Virus record (IMG/VR): IMGVR_UViG_3300043496_000031
Coordinates: 1 to 43,196 of that record
DNA length: 43,196 bases
Direction: 5' to 3' (one strand)
DNA from: a virus
Every line of letters begins with the position of its first letter. The stretch's first letter is position 1. The position numbers and the translations under genes are program-made. Shown piece after piece: positions 17,272-25,555 of this stretch. Under the pieces are notes generated by a model. That model saw only the letters and a list, made by a program, of their open reading frames with translations. It searched no databases and was not told the origin of the DNA.

Positions 17272-17303
17272 GCCAACGCCGTCCCCGAAGAGACGGCGTT
17301 GGC
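17272..17303 (-). terminator. 12-bp perfect hairpin after the tail-tube gene
   Basis: GCCAACGCCGTC and GACGGCGTTGGC form a perfect 12-bp stem around an 8-base loop, 44 bases beyond the tail-tube stop and before the Com-like start. No T tract follows, so it may attenuate or stabilise the abundant tail-tube mRNA instead of acting as a full terminator. Confidence 0.6.
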
Positions 17304-17346
17304 CAGGCAGACAGTAGCCCAGGATCGGGGGGCTTCCCCTGAGCCC

Positions 17347-18339
17347 CTATGCGGCTCCCCAGGCGGTAGCACGGGCGTTATTGGCCCGGAACACGATACC
17401 GGCCGCCAGCGCCGGATCATAGACGTACTGGAACGGGAAACTCCAGGCACGGATCCCGGCTTCGTCCTGGTTGGGATCCGGGGAAGTCCACGCGCCGGGA
17501 AGATCGATGGTGAGGTACCGGCGGGAGCTACCGCCAATCTCGTTTGCTGGCCCCAGAAACTCCAGGCGAACGAGTCGCTTTGTGTCCGAGTCCCAGTTGG
17601 CGATTTCGGTGGCCACCGCGGCGGCCGTGGCCATCATCCGGAAGCTAGCGGAAATCTCTAGCTCCCCGATGGAGACAGCGGAGGCGGCCAGCGTATTGTT
17701 GGCGGTATAGACGCGGCCCATCTGGTTATTAACGGTGATGTTCCACTCCACCAGACTCCCCGTCAGGATGGTGGTACCCGCCGTCCCGCCAAAGTTGTCG
17801 ATGTAAACGTTCGTCTGCCAGCCTTCGAAGAAGGTAGGGGAGCGATCCGTCAGCGCCGTGGTAAGGGTGATCCCCTCTTCGCGGTTCTGGGCGAAAAGCT
17901 CCATCGTGGCCAGGTTCTCACCACCCACGGAGCCCGCGATGGTGAGTTGGTTCACCTGAGCGCCCACGAGTCGCTGAGTCCGGGCTCCGTCGTTTCGTTC
18001 GATGGTGGCCGAGTCCAGCGTGAGCCCCGGCTTGAACACCCATAGCTGAGCGCCACCCGCCGCCGTTGGAGTGACTCCACCCTGAACGCCCATCAGGAGC
18101 CATTCGATAATCTCATCGGCGGAGACAGGCACCACCACGGAGCCGCCAGCCTCTACCGGCCCCTGCGTGTGCGCCCGCACGTTGTCTCGCGTGCCGGTGG
18201 CGAACCGCTGCGGGCGGCTAGCCCGTGAGCGCATGAAAGAGACGTTCCGGGTGTAGATCTTCCGGGTAGCCGGAACACCCGTCCCGGCCGTTGTCTCTTT
18301 CCCGATCTGGAGTACCTCACGCCAAAGCTCGCCCGGCAT
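17347..18339 (-). CDS. Major tail tube protein
   Basis: 330 residues, starting at an ATG that overlaps the previous stop as TAATG. Beta-rich sequence with an N-terminal GKETTAGTGVPATRKIY segment, typical of long siphovirus tail-tube subunits, which open with a G-x-E-x-x-x-G-T-x-x-x-x motif. Later strands include SLVEWNITVNNQMG and GELEISASFRM. It follows the head-completion genes and precedes the chaperones. This subunit polymerises around the tape measure to form the tail tube. The hairpin directly downstream would fit a highly expressed structural gene. Confidence 0.85.
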   Translation of the reverse strand: MPGELWREVLQIGKETTAGTGVPATRKIYTRNVSFMRSRASRPQRFATGTRDNVRAHTQGPVEAGGSVVVPVSADEIIEWLLMGVQGGVTPTAAGGAQLWVFKPGLTLDSATIERNDGARTQRLVGAQVNQLTIAGSVGGENLATMELFAQNREEGITLTTALTDRSPTFFEGWQTNVYIDNFGGTAGTTILTGSLVEWNITVNNQMGRVYTANNTLAASAVSIGELEISASFRMMATAAAVATEIANWDSDTKRLVRLEFLGPANEIGGSSRRYLTIDLPGAWTSPDPNQDEAGIRAWSFPFQYVYDPALAAGIVFRANNARATAWGAA

Positions 18340-18827
18340 TAGCCCTTACCTCCACGCCGCGACGGCGGCGGATTGTCACTGATCGCGGGATTGTCAGCGG
18401 CCAGCGCCCGCTCCGTGGCCATCTGCGCTTCGGCATCGGTAGGCGGCCCGGAGGGGATCGCACCCATCGGGCCAGCGCCAGCGGAGCCCGGAGGATCCAC
18501 CTGTGCCAGTTGCTCATCCGGCAAACCGGGTGAGCTACGGTTGCCATCGTCCGGCGTCTCTACGCCGTCCCCACGCTCCTTGACTGCGGAGCGGGCTTCG
18601 CTCTGGGTTACCTTCGCATAGAGCGGGGAGGTATCCAGGTAGCCCACCACGGAGCTATACGTGGGCTCCCCACCCATGCGCTCATCCAGCGCCGTCATCT
18701 GCGCCACGTCCGACTCGTACAGATCCCTAGCCGGGATACCGCCGTAGACGGGGTGAGTCAGGGACAGTGTGGGGAGTCCGTTCACGTCCCGGCCCCCGGT
18801 ATAGCGGTACTTCAGTAGATCGGCCAT
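18339..18827 (-). CDS. Hypothetical protein between tail terminator and tail tube
   Basis: 162 residues from the ATG at 18827, which has GAGAGGGAG immediately upstream; a longer frame to 18869 would overlap the previous gene without a ribosome site. The N-terminus contains YRYTGG and GGIPARDLYESDVAQM. Small proteins with a G-x-P-A-R-D-L-like motif are often found beside tail-tube genes in siphophages of actinobacteria and relatives. The C-terminal half is Pro/Gly/Ser-rich and disordered, ending in basic residues. Probably a virion or tail-assembly accessory protein. It ends in a TAATG coupling with the tail-tube gene. Confidence 0.75.
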   Translation of the reverse strand: MADLLKYRYTGGRDVNGLPTLSLTHPVYGGIPARDLYESDVAQMTALDERMGGEPTYSSVVGYLDTSPLYAKVTQSEARSAVKERGDGVETPDDGNRSSPGLPDEQLAQVDPPGSAGAGPMGAIPSGPPTDAEAQMATERALAADNPAISDNPPPSRRGGKG

Positions 18828-18837
18828 GGCTCCCTCT

Positions 18838-19284
18838 CTAGAGTGTGAACGTCCGAGACTGGACACCACTCAGGATAAACGGCACCACCCGAAACTCCTG
18901 AGTCGCAAACTGGGCGTAGGTAAGCTGTCGCGTCAGATCCTCTTCGATGGACGCACCGGAGATGACTCCGCCGAAGCTCCGATCTTCTTCGAAGGCTTCC
19001 AGGAACAAATCTACGAGTTGGCACATGGCCATCTCTACCGGCTTCGCGGCCGCGGGATTGTTGGGATCGATCCGGTAGCCGAAACCGATAAAGATCCGGA
19101 TCGTCCGATCCCTCAACCCAGAGCTTGCCGCCGGACGGCTCAGCGTAGGAAGTAGCCCCAGGTACACCACCACGCGCCCGGCCACGTTGGTAGGGGAGCC
19201 GTACGTCACCACCGTCCCCGGCCGGGCGGCAATGATGGTGTTCTCTACCGCCTGGAGTGCGGCGGCCGCGTTCCACTCAGCCAC
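18838..19284 (-). CDS. Tail terminator-like protein
   Basis: 148 residues. I prefer the GTG at 19284 because GGAGG lies five bases upstream; a TTG codon just before it is too close to that site. The alternating beta/alpha pattern (RTIRIFIGFGYRID, EFRVVPFIL) and a position between the gp10-like gene and the tail tube match tail terminator/completion proteins (lambda gpU or HK97 gp10-11 region). It would cap the tail and join it to the head. Overlaps the previous stop by eight bases. Assignment rests mainly on synteny. Confidence 0.65.
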   Translation of the reverse strand: MAEWNAAAALQAVENTIIAARPGTVVTYGSPTNVAGRVVVYLGLLPTLSRPAASSGLRDRTIRIFIGFGYRIDPNNPAAAKPVEMAMCQLVDLFLEAFEEDRSFGGVISGASIEEDLTRQLTYAQFATQEFRVVPFILSGVQSRTFTL

Positions 19285-19648
19285 CAATCCCTCCGAGCTT
19301 CACATAGAGGGAGCCACGAAGGTAGCCGGTACGGACGGGAGCCTCAGCCCGCGCATCGTCAAGGATCTGGTTCGTCCCCGTAAGCAGCGCCCGCGCTGTA
19401 GCCGTACCGCCCTTCGGTACCGCGTCTGCAAGCTCTTGCTCAAATCGCGGCGCATTCTTGGCGATGGCGTTGGAGAGGAACGGCCGTGCTGGCATCCGGG
19501 AGGTACCGCCGTGGACGTAGCCCGCATACGGCGCACTAGCTCCAATCGCGGCATCCAGGCGGCCGATCACCTGAGCCCCTTCACGGTGATCCTTCAACGC
19601 CTCCAGGATGGCTTCTTCCCCCAGGACGGAGAGGATCAGGCTAGGCAT
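19277..19648 (-). CDS. HK97 gp10-like tail completion protein
   Basis: 123 residues from the ATG at 19648, which overlaps the previous TAG by eight bases and has GGAG about ten bases upstream; a GTG at 19663 lacks a ribosome site. The sequence YAGYVHGGTSRMPARPFL followed by EAPVRTGYLRGSL is the hallmark arrangement of the HK97 gp10 family, though here the RTGYLRGS segment lies near the C-terminus. Members connect head and tail during morphogenesis. Genes on both sides fit a head-tail joining module. Confidence 0.8.
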   Translation of the reverse strand: MPSLILSVLGEEAILEALKDHREGAQVIGRLDAAIGASAPYAGYVHGGTSRMPARPFLSNAIAKNAPRFEQELADAVPKGGTATARALLTGTNQILDDARAEAPVRTGYLRGSLYVKLGGIGG

Positions 19649-19979
19649 CCGGGATGACTCCACCGGGGATCAAGCGTAGCTCACACGCACGCTCTACGGG
19701 TGTGTTGGATGGCCCGCGGATGGTGGCGAACGTCCCGGCTACGGCTTGCCACAGGGCTCCCCGGCAGACGAGTCGCACATCCTCCGGCATCTGGTAGCCA
19801 CGCTCCCACCGGAGTCGGCGTCCCTGAGCGAGCCCCTCACGATCCATGGCGTTCCGGGCCGCGCCTACGTCCAGGTGCATCAGATCACAGCGGAGCCCGG
19901 TTTTCAGGGGGATGGTGTACTCGCCCGTATCGGTGGATGGCCCGTAGACGTTGGCCTTATCCAGCATGGCGGCGCTCAC
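19641..19979 (-). CDS. Head closure / stopper-like protein
   Basis: 112 residues from a GTG (19979) that overlaps the previous TGA as GTGA; an ATG four codons later (19967) is an alternative. Neither has a strong ribosome site, so coupling is likely. Small size and place between the gp6-like adaptor and gp10-like protein match the head-closure (stopper, SPP1 gp16-like) slot. Beta-rich sequence (YTIPLKTGLRCDLMHLDV) agrees. The function is inferred from synteny. Confidence 0.6.
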   Translation of the reverse strand: MSAAMLDKANVYGPSTDTGEYTIPLKTGLRCDLMHLDVGAARNAMDREGLAQGRRLRWERGYQMPEDVRLVCRGALWQAVAGTFATIRGPSNTPVERACELRLIPGGVIPDA

Positions 19980-20536
19980 GCAAACGCCATCCTTCCGCCG
20001 CCGAGCGAGTCCACCATCTCCACAATGTCCGCGGGGATGGCTTTCTGATCGAAGCTGATCGAAAGATCCTGGCCCACGCGGTAGGTGACCGTACCGGGCG
20101 GAGCGTCCAGGAGGTTAGGCCGGAGCCACAGAAGAGTCAGCCGCCGCGCCGCCTCCCGAAGCAGGGGATTGACGCCGGAGGCGGGGACATACTCTACAAA
20201 GACTTCCATCCCGGCATAGCCGGGCACACTCAGGAGCCCTTCCGTGGAGTCGATCAACTCCCAGGCGTCTGAGATGTTGGTGTAGCTGTCCCCCGGCGCA
20301 CGGGTGCGTACCTCTACGCTCACCACGTTCTGAACCGGAACATTGGAGAGGTAGAGCGAGTCCTGCGTGGCCGTGATTCGCTCCGTTACGCTGGCGATAT
20401 CGAAGCTCCGCCCATTCCGCAGATCGATCCACGCTTCGGCCGCCTGGATCACTTGATCGGTGACGTGTTGCTCTAGGCCGGAGAAGTCCCGGCCCACCAA
20501 ATCAGCCACGTCCTGGACGGAGCAATACCGCGCCAT
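19976..20536 (-). CDS. Head-tail connector (gp6/adaptor-like)
   Basis: 186 residues. N-terminal helices (YCSVQDVADLVGRDFS, then IQAAEAWIDLRNGRSF) followed by a beta section and a C-terminal helix, the pattern of HK97 gp6/SPP1 gp15 adaptors that bind the portal. It follows the capsid and a presumed decoration protein and precedes the head-closure gene. A weak AGAGG site precedes the ATG. The order connector, closure, gp10-like, terminator, tube is the usual siphovirus one, which strengthens each call. Confidence 0.75.
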   Translation of the reverse strand: MARYCSVQDVADLVGRDFSGLEQHVTDQVIQAAEAWIDLRNGRSFDIASVTERITATQDSLYLSNVPVQNVVSVEVRTRAPGDSYTNISDAWELIDSTEGLLSVPGYAGMEVFVEYVPASGVNPLLREAARRLTLLWLRPNLLDAPPGTVTYRVGQDLSISFDQKAIPADIVEMVDSLGGGRMAFA

Positions 20537-20573
20537 AGCCTCTGTAGCCGCTCAGGATGCCCGTAGCGCGTTC

Positions 20574-21443
20574 TTAGCGGGCCGGACGCCCACGGCTGCT
20601 ATTCTTCGTCTCCGGAGCGGCCTGAGCCTTATCCTCCGCCGGAGCCGCAGACTTCGCACCCACCTTGCGATTCTCTTCCTCAGGATCAACGGCATCCTTC
20701 TCCGCCGCGTCCATGTCTCCGCCGGAACGGACGGAGCGGGGATCGGTACGGCCGGACGGCTCTGCGTCCACGCGGCTCCGGCCCGACTCGTCCATGGCCG
20801 GAGCCATGCTTGCCGGGACTCGGTGCTGCACGTCTGCGGCCAGGTGCTTCTCACGATCCACGGAGCGGGGGCTCTTCACGTCGCTGACGCCTTCGTTCCC
20901 CGCGGGCGTGTTGGGAGTCCCGTCATCGTAGAAGACTCCGGGATCGTCCGGGCCGGGGCCATGGACGGTGTACGTGGTCTTCGGAGCGCCGGGCTCCGTC
21001 TGCCGTGCGTCGTTTTCGCTCACGAGTCCTAGCTCCATGGCACGCTGAGCCGGAACCACGCCACCCTCATTCACCAGAAGGGAGACGGCTCCCGGATCTT
21101 TTGCCTCAACTACCTTTCCCTGGTTGTCCAGGTAGAGGCGTCTGTCTGCGGTGTAGTCTCCGCGGTTCATCTGTGGTCTTCCCGTCAGATCCATGGATCG
21201 CACCAGTGGCATTGCAGCCTCCCGCATCGGCTCTTCCGGCGGATTGAATCGAAGCTCCGGCCGGAGGGGAACGCTTCGGGGATCCAGAGGCGGATACAGC
21301 AACTCCGGCTGTGCCGGATTCTGGCACACGGCGTGCCGGAGCCCGCACACCGGGCAGAGTCCACGGTTATTCACCCGTACCAGGCCACGATAGCGCAGCG
21401 CCATCGGGCCACCCGTGACTCCACCCGGTGGGCGAGTCTGCAT
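20574..21443 (-). CDS. Hypothetical virion-region protein with CxxC motif and disordered C-terminus
   Basis: 289 residues, ATG coupled to the previous stop as TAATG. Near the N-terminus (about residues 30-40) CPVCGLRHAVC suggests a small metal site. The middle (YTADRRLYLDNQGKVVEA, then MELGLVSENDARQ) looks structured. The last ~130 residues are rich in Pro, Glu, Lys, Ser and Ala and probably disordered. I do not recognise the family. Position between decoration protein and connector suggests a head-associated or head-assembly protein. Confidence 0.65.
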   Translation of the reverse strand: MQTRPPGGVTGGPMALRYRGLVRVNNRGLCPVCGLRHAVCQNPAQPELLYPPLDPRSVPLRPELRFNPPEEPMREAAMPLVRSMDLTGRPQMNRGDYTADRRLYLDNQGKVVEAKDPGAVSLLVNEGGVVPAQRAMELGLVSENDARQTEPGAPKTTYTVHGPGPDDPGVFYDDGTPNTPAGNEGVSDVKSPRSVDREKHLAADVQHRVPASMAPAMDESGRSRVDAEPSGRTDPRSVRSGGDMDAAEKDAVDPEEENRKVGAKSAAPAEDKAQAAPETKNSSRGRPAR

Positions 21444-21955
21444 TACATGGGTGTCCAGGTGGGAGCCGTAGCCGTCCCGGCGTTGTAGTGGACGACTCCG
21501 GTGTCCAGCCGCACCAGGCGAGCCCCACGGGGAGCGCCCCTCCCCGTGGCCAGCACACCCGGCGTGGTGCGCGTCACCGTGGGCGTGGGCGTGGTGCCAC
21601 CCGTCAGATCGTTGGAGAAGACAGCCAGGTAAGTAGCGCCCAGGCTCTTCCGCCCACGCGGGCCAGTGAAGGTGAGCGTCACGCCGGTAGGCAGCGGGCC
21701 ACCACCCGGCGTGACATTCGCTCCCACAGCCCCAATGGCTTCCACGGCAGCCTCTACGGCAGCGGCGGCAGCGTTGTAGGCGATGGCCGCGGTAGGACGG
21801 CCGCCCACGCTGAGCCGGAAGGTGCCACCCGTGGGAGTCCCCGTGGTGGCCACCGTCCAGACTTCATCGTTCCCGGCGGCGGGAGCGCCGGGAGAGGTTA
21901 GCTCTCCCGCCACTTCCTCCCGTGCGTACCCCTGTGCAGCGTTCAGATAGGCCAT
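21443..21955 (-). CDS. Capsid decoration-like Ig-fold protein (probable)
   Basis: 170 residues directly after the major capsid gene. The central ~80 residues, GGTFRLSVGGRPTAAIAYNA followed by Ala-rich helix and GVTLTFTGPRG, repeat a pattern seen in Ig-like phage structural domains (G-G-T-F-x-L-x-x-x-G-x-x-T-x-x-I-x-Y-x-A). The last part (ARLVRLDTGVVHYNAGTATA) resembles short beta modules in decoration proteins. A capsid-decorating role is inferred from position. TAATG coupling to the next gene. Confidence 0.6.
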   Translation of the reverse strand: MAYLNAAQGYAREEVAGELTSPGAPAAGNDEVWTVATTGTPTGGTFRLSVGGRPTAAIAYNAAAAAVEAAVEAIGAVGANVTPGGGPLPTGVTLTFTGPRGRKSLGATYLAVFSNDLTGGTTPTPTVTRTTPGVLATGRGAPRGARLVRLDTGVVHYNAGTATAPTWTPM

Positions 21956-21992
21956 ATGGTCTAGCTCCTACGTTGAGCGTTGTTTGGATCGG

Positions 21993-23369
21993 CTACGGGG
22001 TGAGATCCACATCCACGATGGCGGCCGGGCGGAGGATACCCAGAGCGGCCCGAATCTCCGCCAGGATGGCCACCATGTTACGGATGAAGAAGTCAGCGTG
22101 GCTGTCCGTCACCTGGATGGACGCCTGCTCACGATCCCAGAGAACCACCTGGCGCAGATCACCCACCAGCGCCCGGCCCACCGGCATCCCTTCGTTCTCC
22201 ACCACCGGGAGCCCCCAGAGGCGGGGAGAGCCCAGGACGGTAGGGCCACCGTAGTAGTACCGGCCCTCATTGTCCTGGAGAAGATCCAGGGCTTCCCAGT
22301 CCAGGGGATTCATCAGGTAGGCAGTCGGGTTGGCGCGGCCCGTGATCCGCACCTTCGTACGCGCCTTCCGGGTGGTGGTAAGCACGTTGGTGTCATACGC
22401 CTGAGCCGTCAGGCCGGGCGTGTTGAGGATCCCCAGGAGGTTCTCCCCTGCGCCGTTCCCCGCGATGATCTGATCTTCCAACTCTTCCGCCAGCCCATAG
22501 CGGAGGAAGTTATCGATCATCGTCCGCACCTGGCCCGCGTCCGCAAGCGCACGCTTCGTGGCCGGGATCCAGTGGGCAATGGTCTTCACCGTGGTGGACG
22601 TGCGGCTCAGCGCGAAGCCCGACTCCGGCTTCGTACCGGAAGCGCCCGCGGTAGCGGTTGCCTCCGCCACGGCCGCAGCGTTATTGGTGAATCCGGTCAC
22701 CATCGGGTACTCCAGCGTGTCCGTGCTGGTCTGGCCCACGGTGATTACGTCCCGGATCCCCAACGGACGGAGCGGCAGATCCAACATGGGAAGCTGCTGG
22801 CTGAGGATCAGTGCGCCGCCGGAGGCGTTGTCCAGGCCAGTGACAAGAGTCTTCATCTCCTGCTCACGGGCCATGGCGGCTCCGGCTCCACCACGCGGGA
22901 CTCGCCCGTCGATGATGGATTTGAAGTACGCCTGGTACTCATCCTCCCCGAAGGTGACGGCCGGGGACTCTACCCGGAGCTTCTCATTCACCTGGCCGTG
23001 GGGGAAATTCTTCGTGAACCACTCATTCCAGAGCGCATTCTTGAGGAACGCGGTTCCGATGGTGCCCATCCGGATGTAGCGGGGAGCCTCCGCCTTCGCA
23101 CCGGACGCCTTGACGCCGGGCGTTCCGGTGGGGAGATGCTCGCCCGGAGCCCGGAGCTTCTCCAACTGCTGACGGGCGTTCTCGCGGCCGCCTTCCCACT
23201 TCTCCGCGGACTTGCGCTCGCCTTCGATCTGTTCCAGATGCTTATTCGCATCTTCGATGGCCTTGATCTGGTCATCGGAGGGGGACTCGCCCGCCTCATC
23301 GTACTTCTTGGAAATGTCTTCCAGGAGAGCCGTCTGCTCTTCCAGGACTTCCGCCAGTGCCCTAGGCAT
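21993..23369 (-). CDS. Major capsid protein, HK97 fold
   Basis: 458 residues. The first ~100 residues are a charged coiled-coil delta/scaffold domain (DISKKYDEAGESP, KHLEQIEGERKSAEKW), probably removed by the protease. The capsid body follows, with P-domain features typical of HK97-type capsids: PMVTGFTNNAAAVAEA, AHWIPATKRALADA, a long helix with YGLAEELEDQIIAGNG, and a C-terminal segment LWGLPVVENEGMPVGRALVGD. It starts with an eight-base overlap of the protease gene and has GGAG nine bases upstream. Confidence 0.95.
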   Translation of the reverse strand: MPRALAEVLEEQTALLEDISKKYDEAGESPSDDQIKAIEDANKHLEQIEGERKSAEKWEGGRENARQQLEKLRAPGEHLPTGTPGVKASGAKAEAPRYIRMGTIGTAFLKNALWNEWFTKNFPHGQVNEKLRVESPAVTFGEDEYQAYFKSIIDGRVPRGGAGAAMAREQEMKTLVTGLDNASGGALILSQQLPMLDLPLRPLGIRDVITVGQTSTDTLEYPMVTGFTNNAAAVAEATATAGASGTKPESGFALSRTSTTVKTIAHWIPATKRALADAGQVRTMIDNFLRYGLAEELEDQIIAGNGAGENLLGILNTPGLTAQAYDTNVLTTTRKARTKVRITGRANPTAYLMNPLDWEALDLLQDNEGRYYYGGPTVLGSPRLWGLPVVENEGMPVGRALVGDLRQVVLWDREQASIQVTDSHADFFIRNMVAILAEIRAALGILRPAAIVDVDLTP

Positions 23370-24540
23370 CGTGCTTTTCTCCAGTGTGACTCAGTGCTGC
23401 GGTACGGAAGCGTTCCGTCTGGAGGCGGAGCTTACGAAGCACGGCCGCCGCGTCTGCCTTCCCGGCGTCGTCACTATCGCTAGTGGGTTTCGCCTTCGGC
23501 TTCTTCGGTGCGGCTTCGTCTTCGTCCCCTTCGGGATCTTTGGGCGTAGCCTCTGCCACCAGATCACGGATGTGATTGGCGGCGGCCCTCAGGCTCTCTT
23601 CCAGGGTGTTCAACCGCTGGAGTCGTGCCGAAGAGATGGCCCGGCCCACCTTGCCTTCCGAATGCCTGAGGGACACAAGATCCTTGAGGCGGGAAGTAAA
23701 GCCCTCTGTGGTCACAAGCGCCACATCGGCTTCCTCTTCCATCGTCAGGCGTGCGCTCTTCTCATCGTCGTCCGTGTCTTCGGGAGGATCGTCATCCATC
23801 CCCTCACCCACGGCGTCCAGAAGCACAGAGAGCGCCTCATCGTCAATGTCTGAGCCGTCATCCATCATCTCCGCAGATTTGATGGCGACGGTATGAGTCT
23901 CGCGGTTGGCTCCCACCAGCACGGGGGAGACTTCGAACACGTCAGCGGACTTGATCCGGCGGATGTGTTCCCCGTCCACCGTGTCCATGGAGGCATCCGT
24001 CACCCGGAAGCCCCATGACCATTGCTGGAGGTTACCCATGGCCTTGACGGTTTCGTAGGCGTCACGGCCGGAGTTGGTGTTGAGGAAGAATGAGCCCTTG
24101 AAGATGGCCCGATCCTTCTCTACGCTGATCTTCCCCTTCCCTACGGGACGCTGCCAATCGTGCGCCCACACAAGGGGGATTTCCTGGCCGTTCTTGAACG
24201 CCGTGGGCTCCACAATGTCCCGATCCGAGTCGATCTTCCCGAAGAGGGAGAAGGCGGCTTCCACGTAGCCAGCACTCTCCTTATCAAGCTTGAAGCTCTC
24301 CTGATCGGGAGCGCCCGCCCAATTCTTCGCCTGGGCGAGTCCCAGAGGGAGCCCCTTCTTCGGGACGCGGCGAGCTACCGCGTTGGCTTGCCGGATGGCC
24401 CGGCCCTCACAGGCATCGGTAGTGCCGCCACCTGTGGTGCAGCGGGTGAGCGCACCATTCGCCACTCTGGCCCACACCCGCCGTTGCTGCGGAGTGAGGT
24501 TCCGTACGTGCCTGTCAGCATCACGAGCCGTCCACGGCAT
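23362..24540 (-). CDS. ChaB-like domain fused to HK97 prohead protease
   Basis: 392 residues. Residues ~1-55 (MPWTARDADRHVRNLTPQQR, then CEGRAIRQANA) look like the ChaB cation-transport-regulator-like fold found fused to phage head proteins. Residues ~85-215 are a peptidase S78 prohead protease: VWAHDW (H127), QQWSWGF (S175) and VFEVSPVLVGAN (E203) give a plausible His-Ser-Glu active site. The C-terminal ~180 residues are acidic and Lys-rich, possibly a scaffold-like extension. It would mature the capsid by cleaving the delta domain. The Shine-Dalgarno lies inside an upstream hairpin. Confidence 0.88.
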   Translation of the reverse strand: MPWTARDADRHVRNLTPQQRRVWARVANGALTRCTTGGGTTDACEGRAIRQANAVARRVPKKGLPLGLAQAKNWAGAPDQESFKLDKESAGYVEAAFSLFGKIDSDRDIVEPTAFKNGQEIPLVWAHDWQRPVGKGKISVEKDRAIFKGSFFLNTNSGRDAYETVKAMGNLQQWSWGFRVTDASMDTVDGEHIRRIKSADVFEVSPVLVGANRETHTVAIKSAEMMDDGSDIDDEALSVLLDAVGEGMDDDPPEDTDDDEKSARLTMEEEADVALVTTEGFTSRLKDLVSLRHSEGKVGRAISSARLQRLNTLEESLRAAANHIRDLVAEATPKDPEGDEDEAAPKKPKAKPTSDSDDAGKADAAAVLRKLRLQTERFRTAALSHTGEKHDA

Positions 24541-24542
24541 GA

Positions 24543-24587
24543 CAAAAGCCCCTCCCCCGGAACGGGCACGTTCTCCGGGAAAGGGGC
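24543..24587 (-). terminator. Terminator-like hairpin containing the protease ribosome site
   Basis: On the minus strand an imperfect stem pairs GCCCC-TTTCCCGG-AGAACG with CGTTC-CGGGGGA-GGGGC, then TTTTG. The 3' arm holds GGGGGAGGGG, which is also the only ribosome site for the protease ATG eight bases later. It may end ParB-like transcripts and hide the late-gene ribosome site. Confidence 0.65.
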
Positions 24588-24625
24588 CACTTGTGCTATT
24601 CGGTACGGCGTAAAGGCTACCGCAC

Positions 24626-24634
24626 AGTGTAGCA
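24626..24634 (-). promoter_or_regulatory. TGCTACACT element, copy C
   Basis: The nine-base extended -10 of the tail-chaperone and fibre promoters occurs here in the intergenic region, about 85 bases before the protease ATG. The flanking bases do not match copies A and B, and no -35 is seen, so this is the weakest copy. It would make the hairpin at 24543-24587 part of the leader RNA. Confidence 0.4.
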
Positions 24635-24650
24635 GGACGCCAACGAAGAG

Positions 24651-25472
24651 CTACCTACGGGATCGCTGCGGCCACTCAGGAAGTAAGTAGCGGGCGGATT
24701 CCTTCCCGTCAGCGTTGGAGACGTACAACTCCCGGACGTACTTCCCAATCCGCACATCCATACTGTTGGTGAGTTGTGATCCCACGGCGGCGAGAATCTG
24801 TCCAGGCGTAAACGCTTTGAGCCGATCTACTACTCGCTTCCGCTCCGCTACATCCTTGTATCGGGCGTAAAACTGCTCTAGGCCGGAGACAAACTCCCCG
24901 CGCAAGGGAGCTACGCGATGATCCGGCCACGCCTCCAGAAGCGTATCCAGAATCCATTCCATACCGGCTTCCCCGTGGAAGGTGTAGATCCTTCGAAGCG
25001 GAACCACGCACTTGATTGGGTGTCTCGCTCTGGCGTTCCCGAAGAGCGCCATCCCTCTGGCCTGGACGATCCTCCGCACATCTACGGCGGTTGGCTCTCC
25101 CGCCTCTAGATCCGCCTTGAACCGCTGCGCCTGGGTTACGGGACGGGATGAATTCAGGACGGAAAAGAGGCTCGCTTCCTGCTCATACGTCATCCCGGTG
25201 TAGAGGTAGCAGTCCCACGCTGCAATCTTCAGGATGACCAACGCATCCCGCCTCCGCTGTCCGTCTACCAGCCAGTAGATCCCGTCCCGGTGGCTCACAG
25301 AGAGCGCCTGGCACGCATGAGGATTGAAGTGGGTAGCGATGTACTCCGAGTCTTTTGCCCCCGGTGGCCGCTGATACGGCGCTAGCTGCAAGCTCGCAAC
25401 CTGCAACTTTGGCCGCATCATCCCATCCGAGTCTTCGGACAACTCCAGATCCACCGCCGGCATAGCAACCAT
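24651..25472 (-). CDS. ParB-like nuclease-fold protein
   Basis: 273 residues from the ATG at 25472, which has AAAGGAG eight bases upstream; a longer frame would enter the promoter -10. The N-terminal half contains LAPYQRPP (near 31-38) and IYWLVDGQRRRDAL (near 65-78), the ParB/Srx core with the G-Q-R-R-x-x-A signature that binds nucleotide. The rest is helical. Phage ParB-like proteins of this type often sit alone as accessory genes and may act as nucleases, CTP-binding regulators or DNA-binding proteins. It has its own sigma70-like promoter and lies between two terminator-like hairpins, so it is a self-contained unit inside the head module. Confidence 0.8.
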   Translation of the reverse strand: MVAMPAVDLELSEDSDGMMRPKLQVASLQLAPYQRPPGAKDSEYIATHFNPHACQALSVSHRDGIYWLVDGQRRRDALVILKIAAWDCYLYTGMTYEQEASLFSVLNSSRPVTQAQRFKADLEAGEPTAVDVRRIVQARGMALFGNARARHPIKCVVPLRRIYTFHGEAGMEWILDTLLEAWPDHRVAPLRGEFVSGLEQFYARYKDVAERKRVVDRLKAFTPGQILAAVGSQLTNSMDVRIGKYVRELYVSNADGKESARYLLPEWPQRSRR

Positions 25473-25498
25473 GCTCAGGGCTCCTTTACCTGAACAAG

Positions 25499-25527
25499 AT
25501 AGCACGGCGTAGAGCGGAGTTGGTCAA
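25499..25527 (-). promoter_or_regulatory. Promoter of the ParB-like gene (TTGACC-17-TGCTAT)
   Basis: -35 TTGACC (25527-25522) and -10 TGCTAT (25504-25499), spacer 17 bases. It lacks the CCAC/STGG spacer ends of P1-P4, so it is probably regulated differently. The -10 is 27 bases from the start codon, leaving a short leader with the AAAGGAG site. Confidence 0.7.
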
Positions 25528-25555
25528 GAAAATTGCCGTCCCAGAGTGCCACATA

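Noticed and set aside
21984-23483. 499-codon open frame on the plus strand
   Set aside because: It mirrors the major capsid gene and shows the same low-complexity Arg/Gly/His composition.
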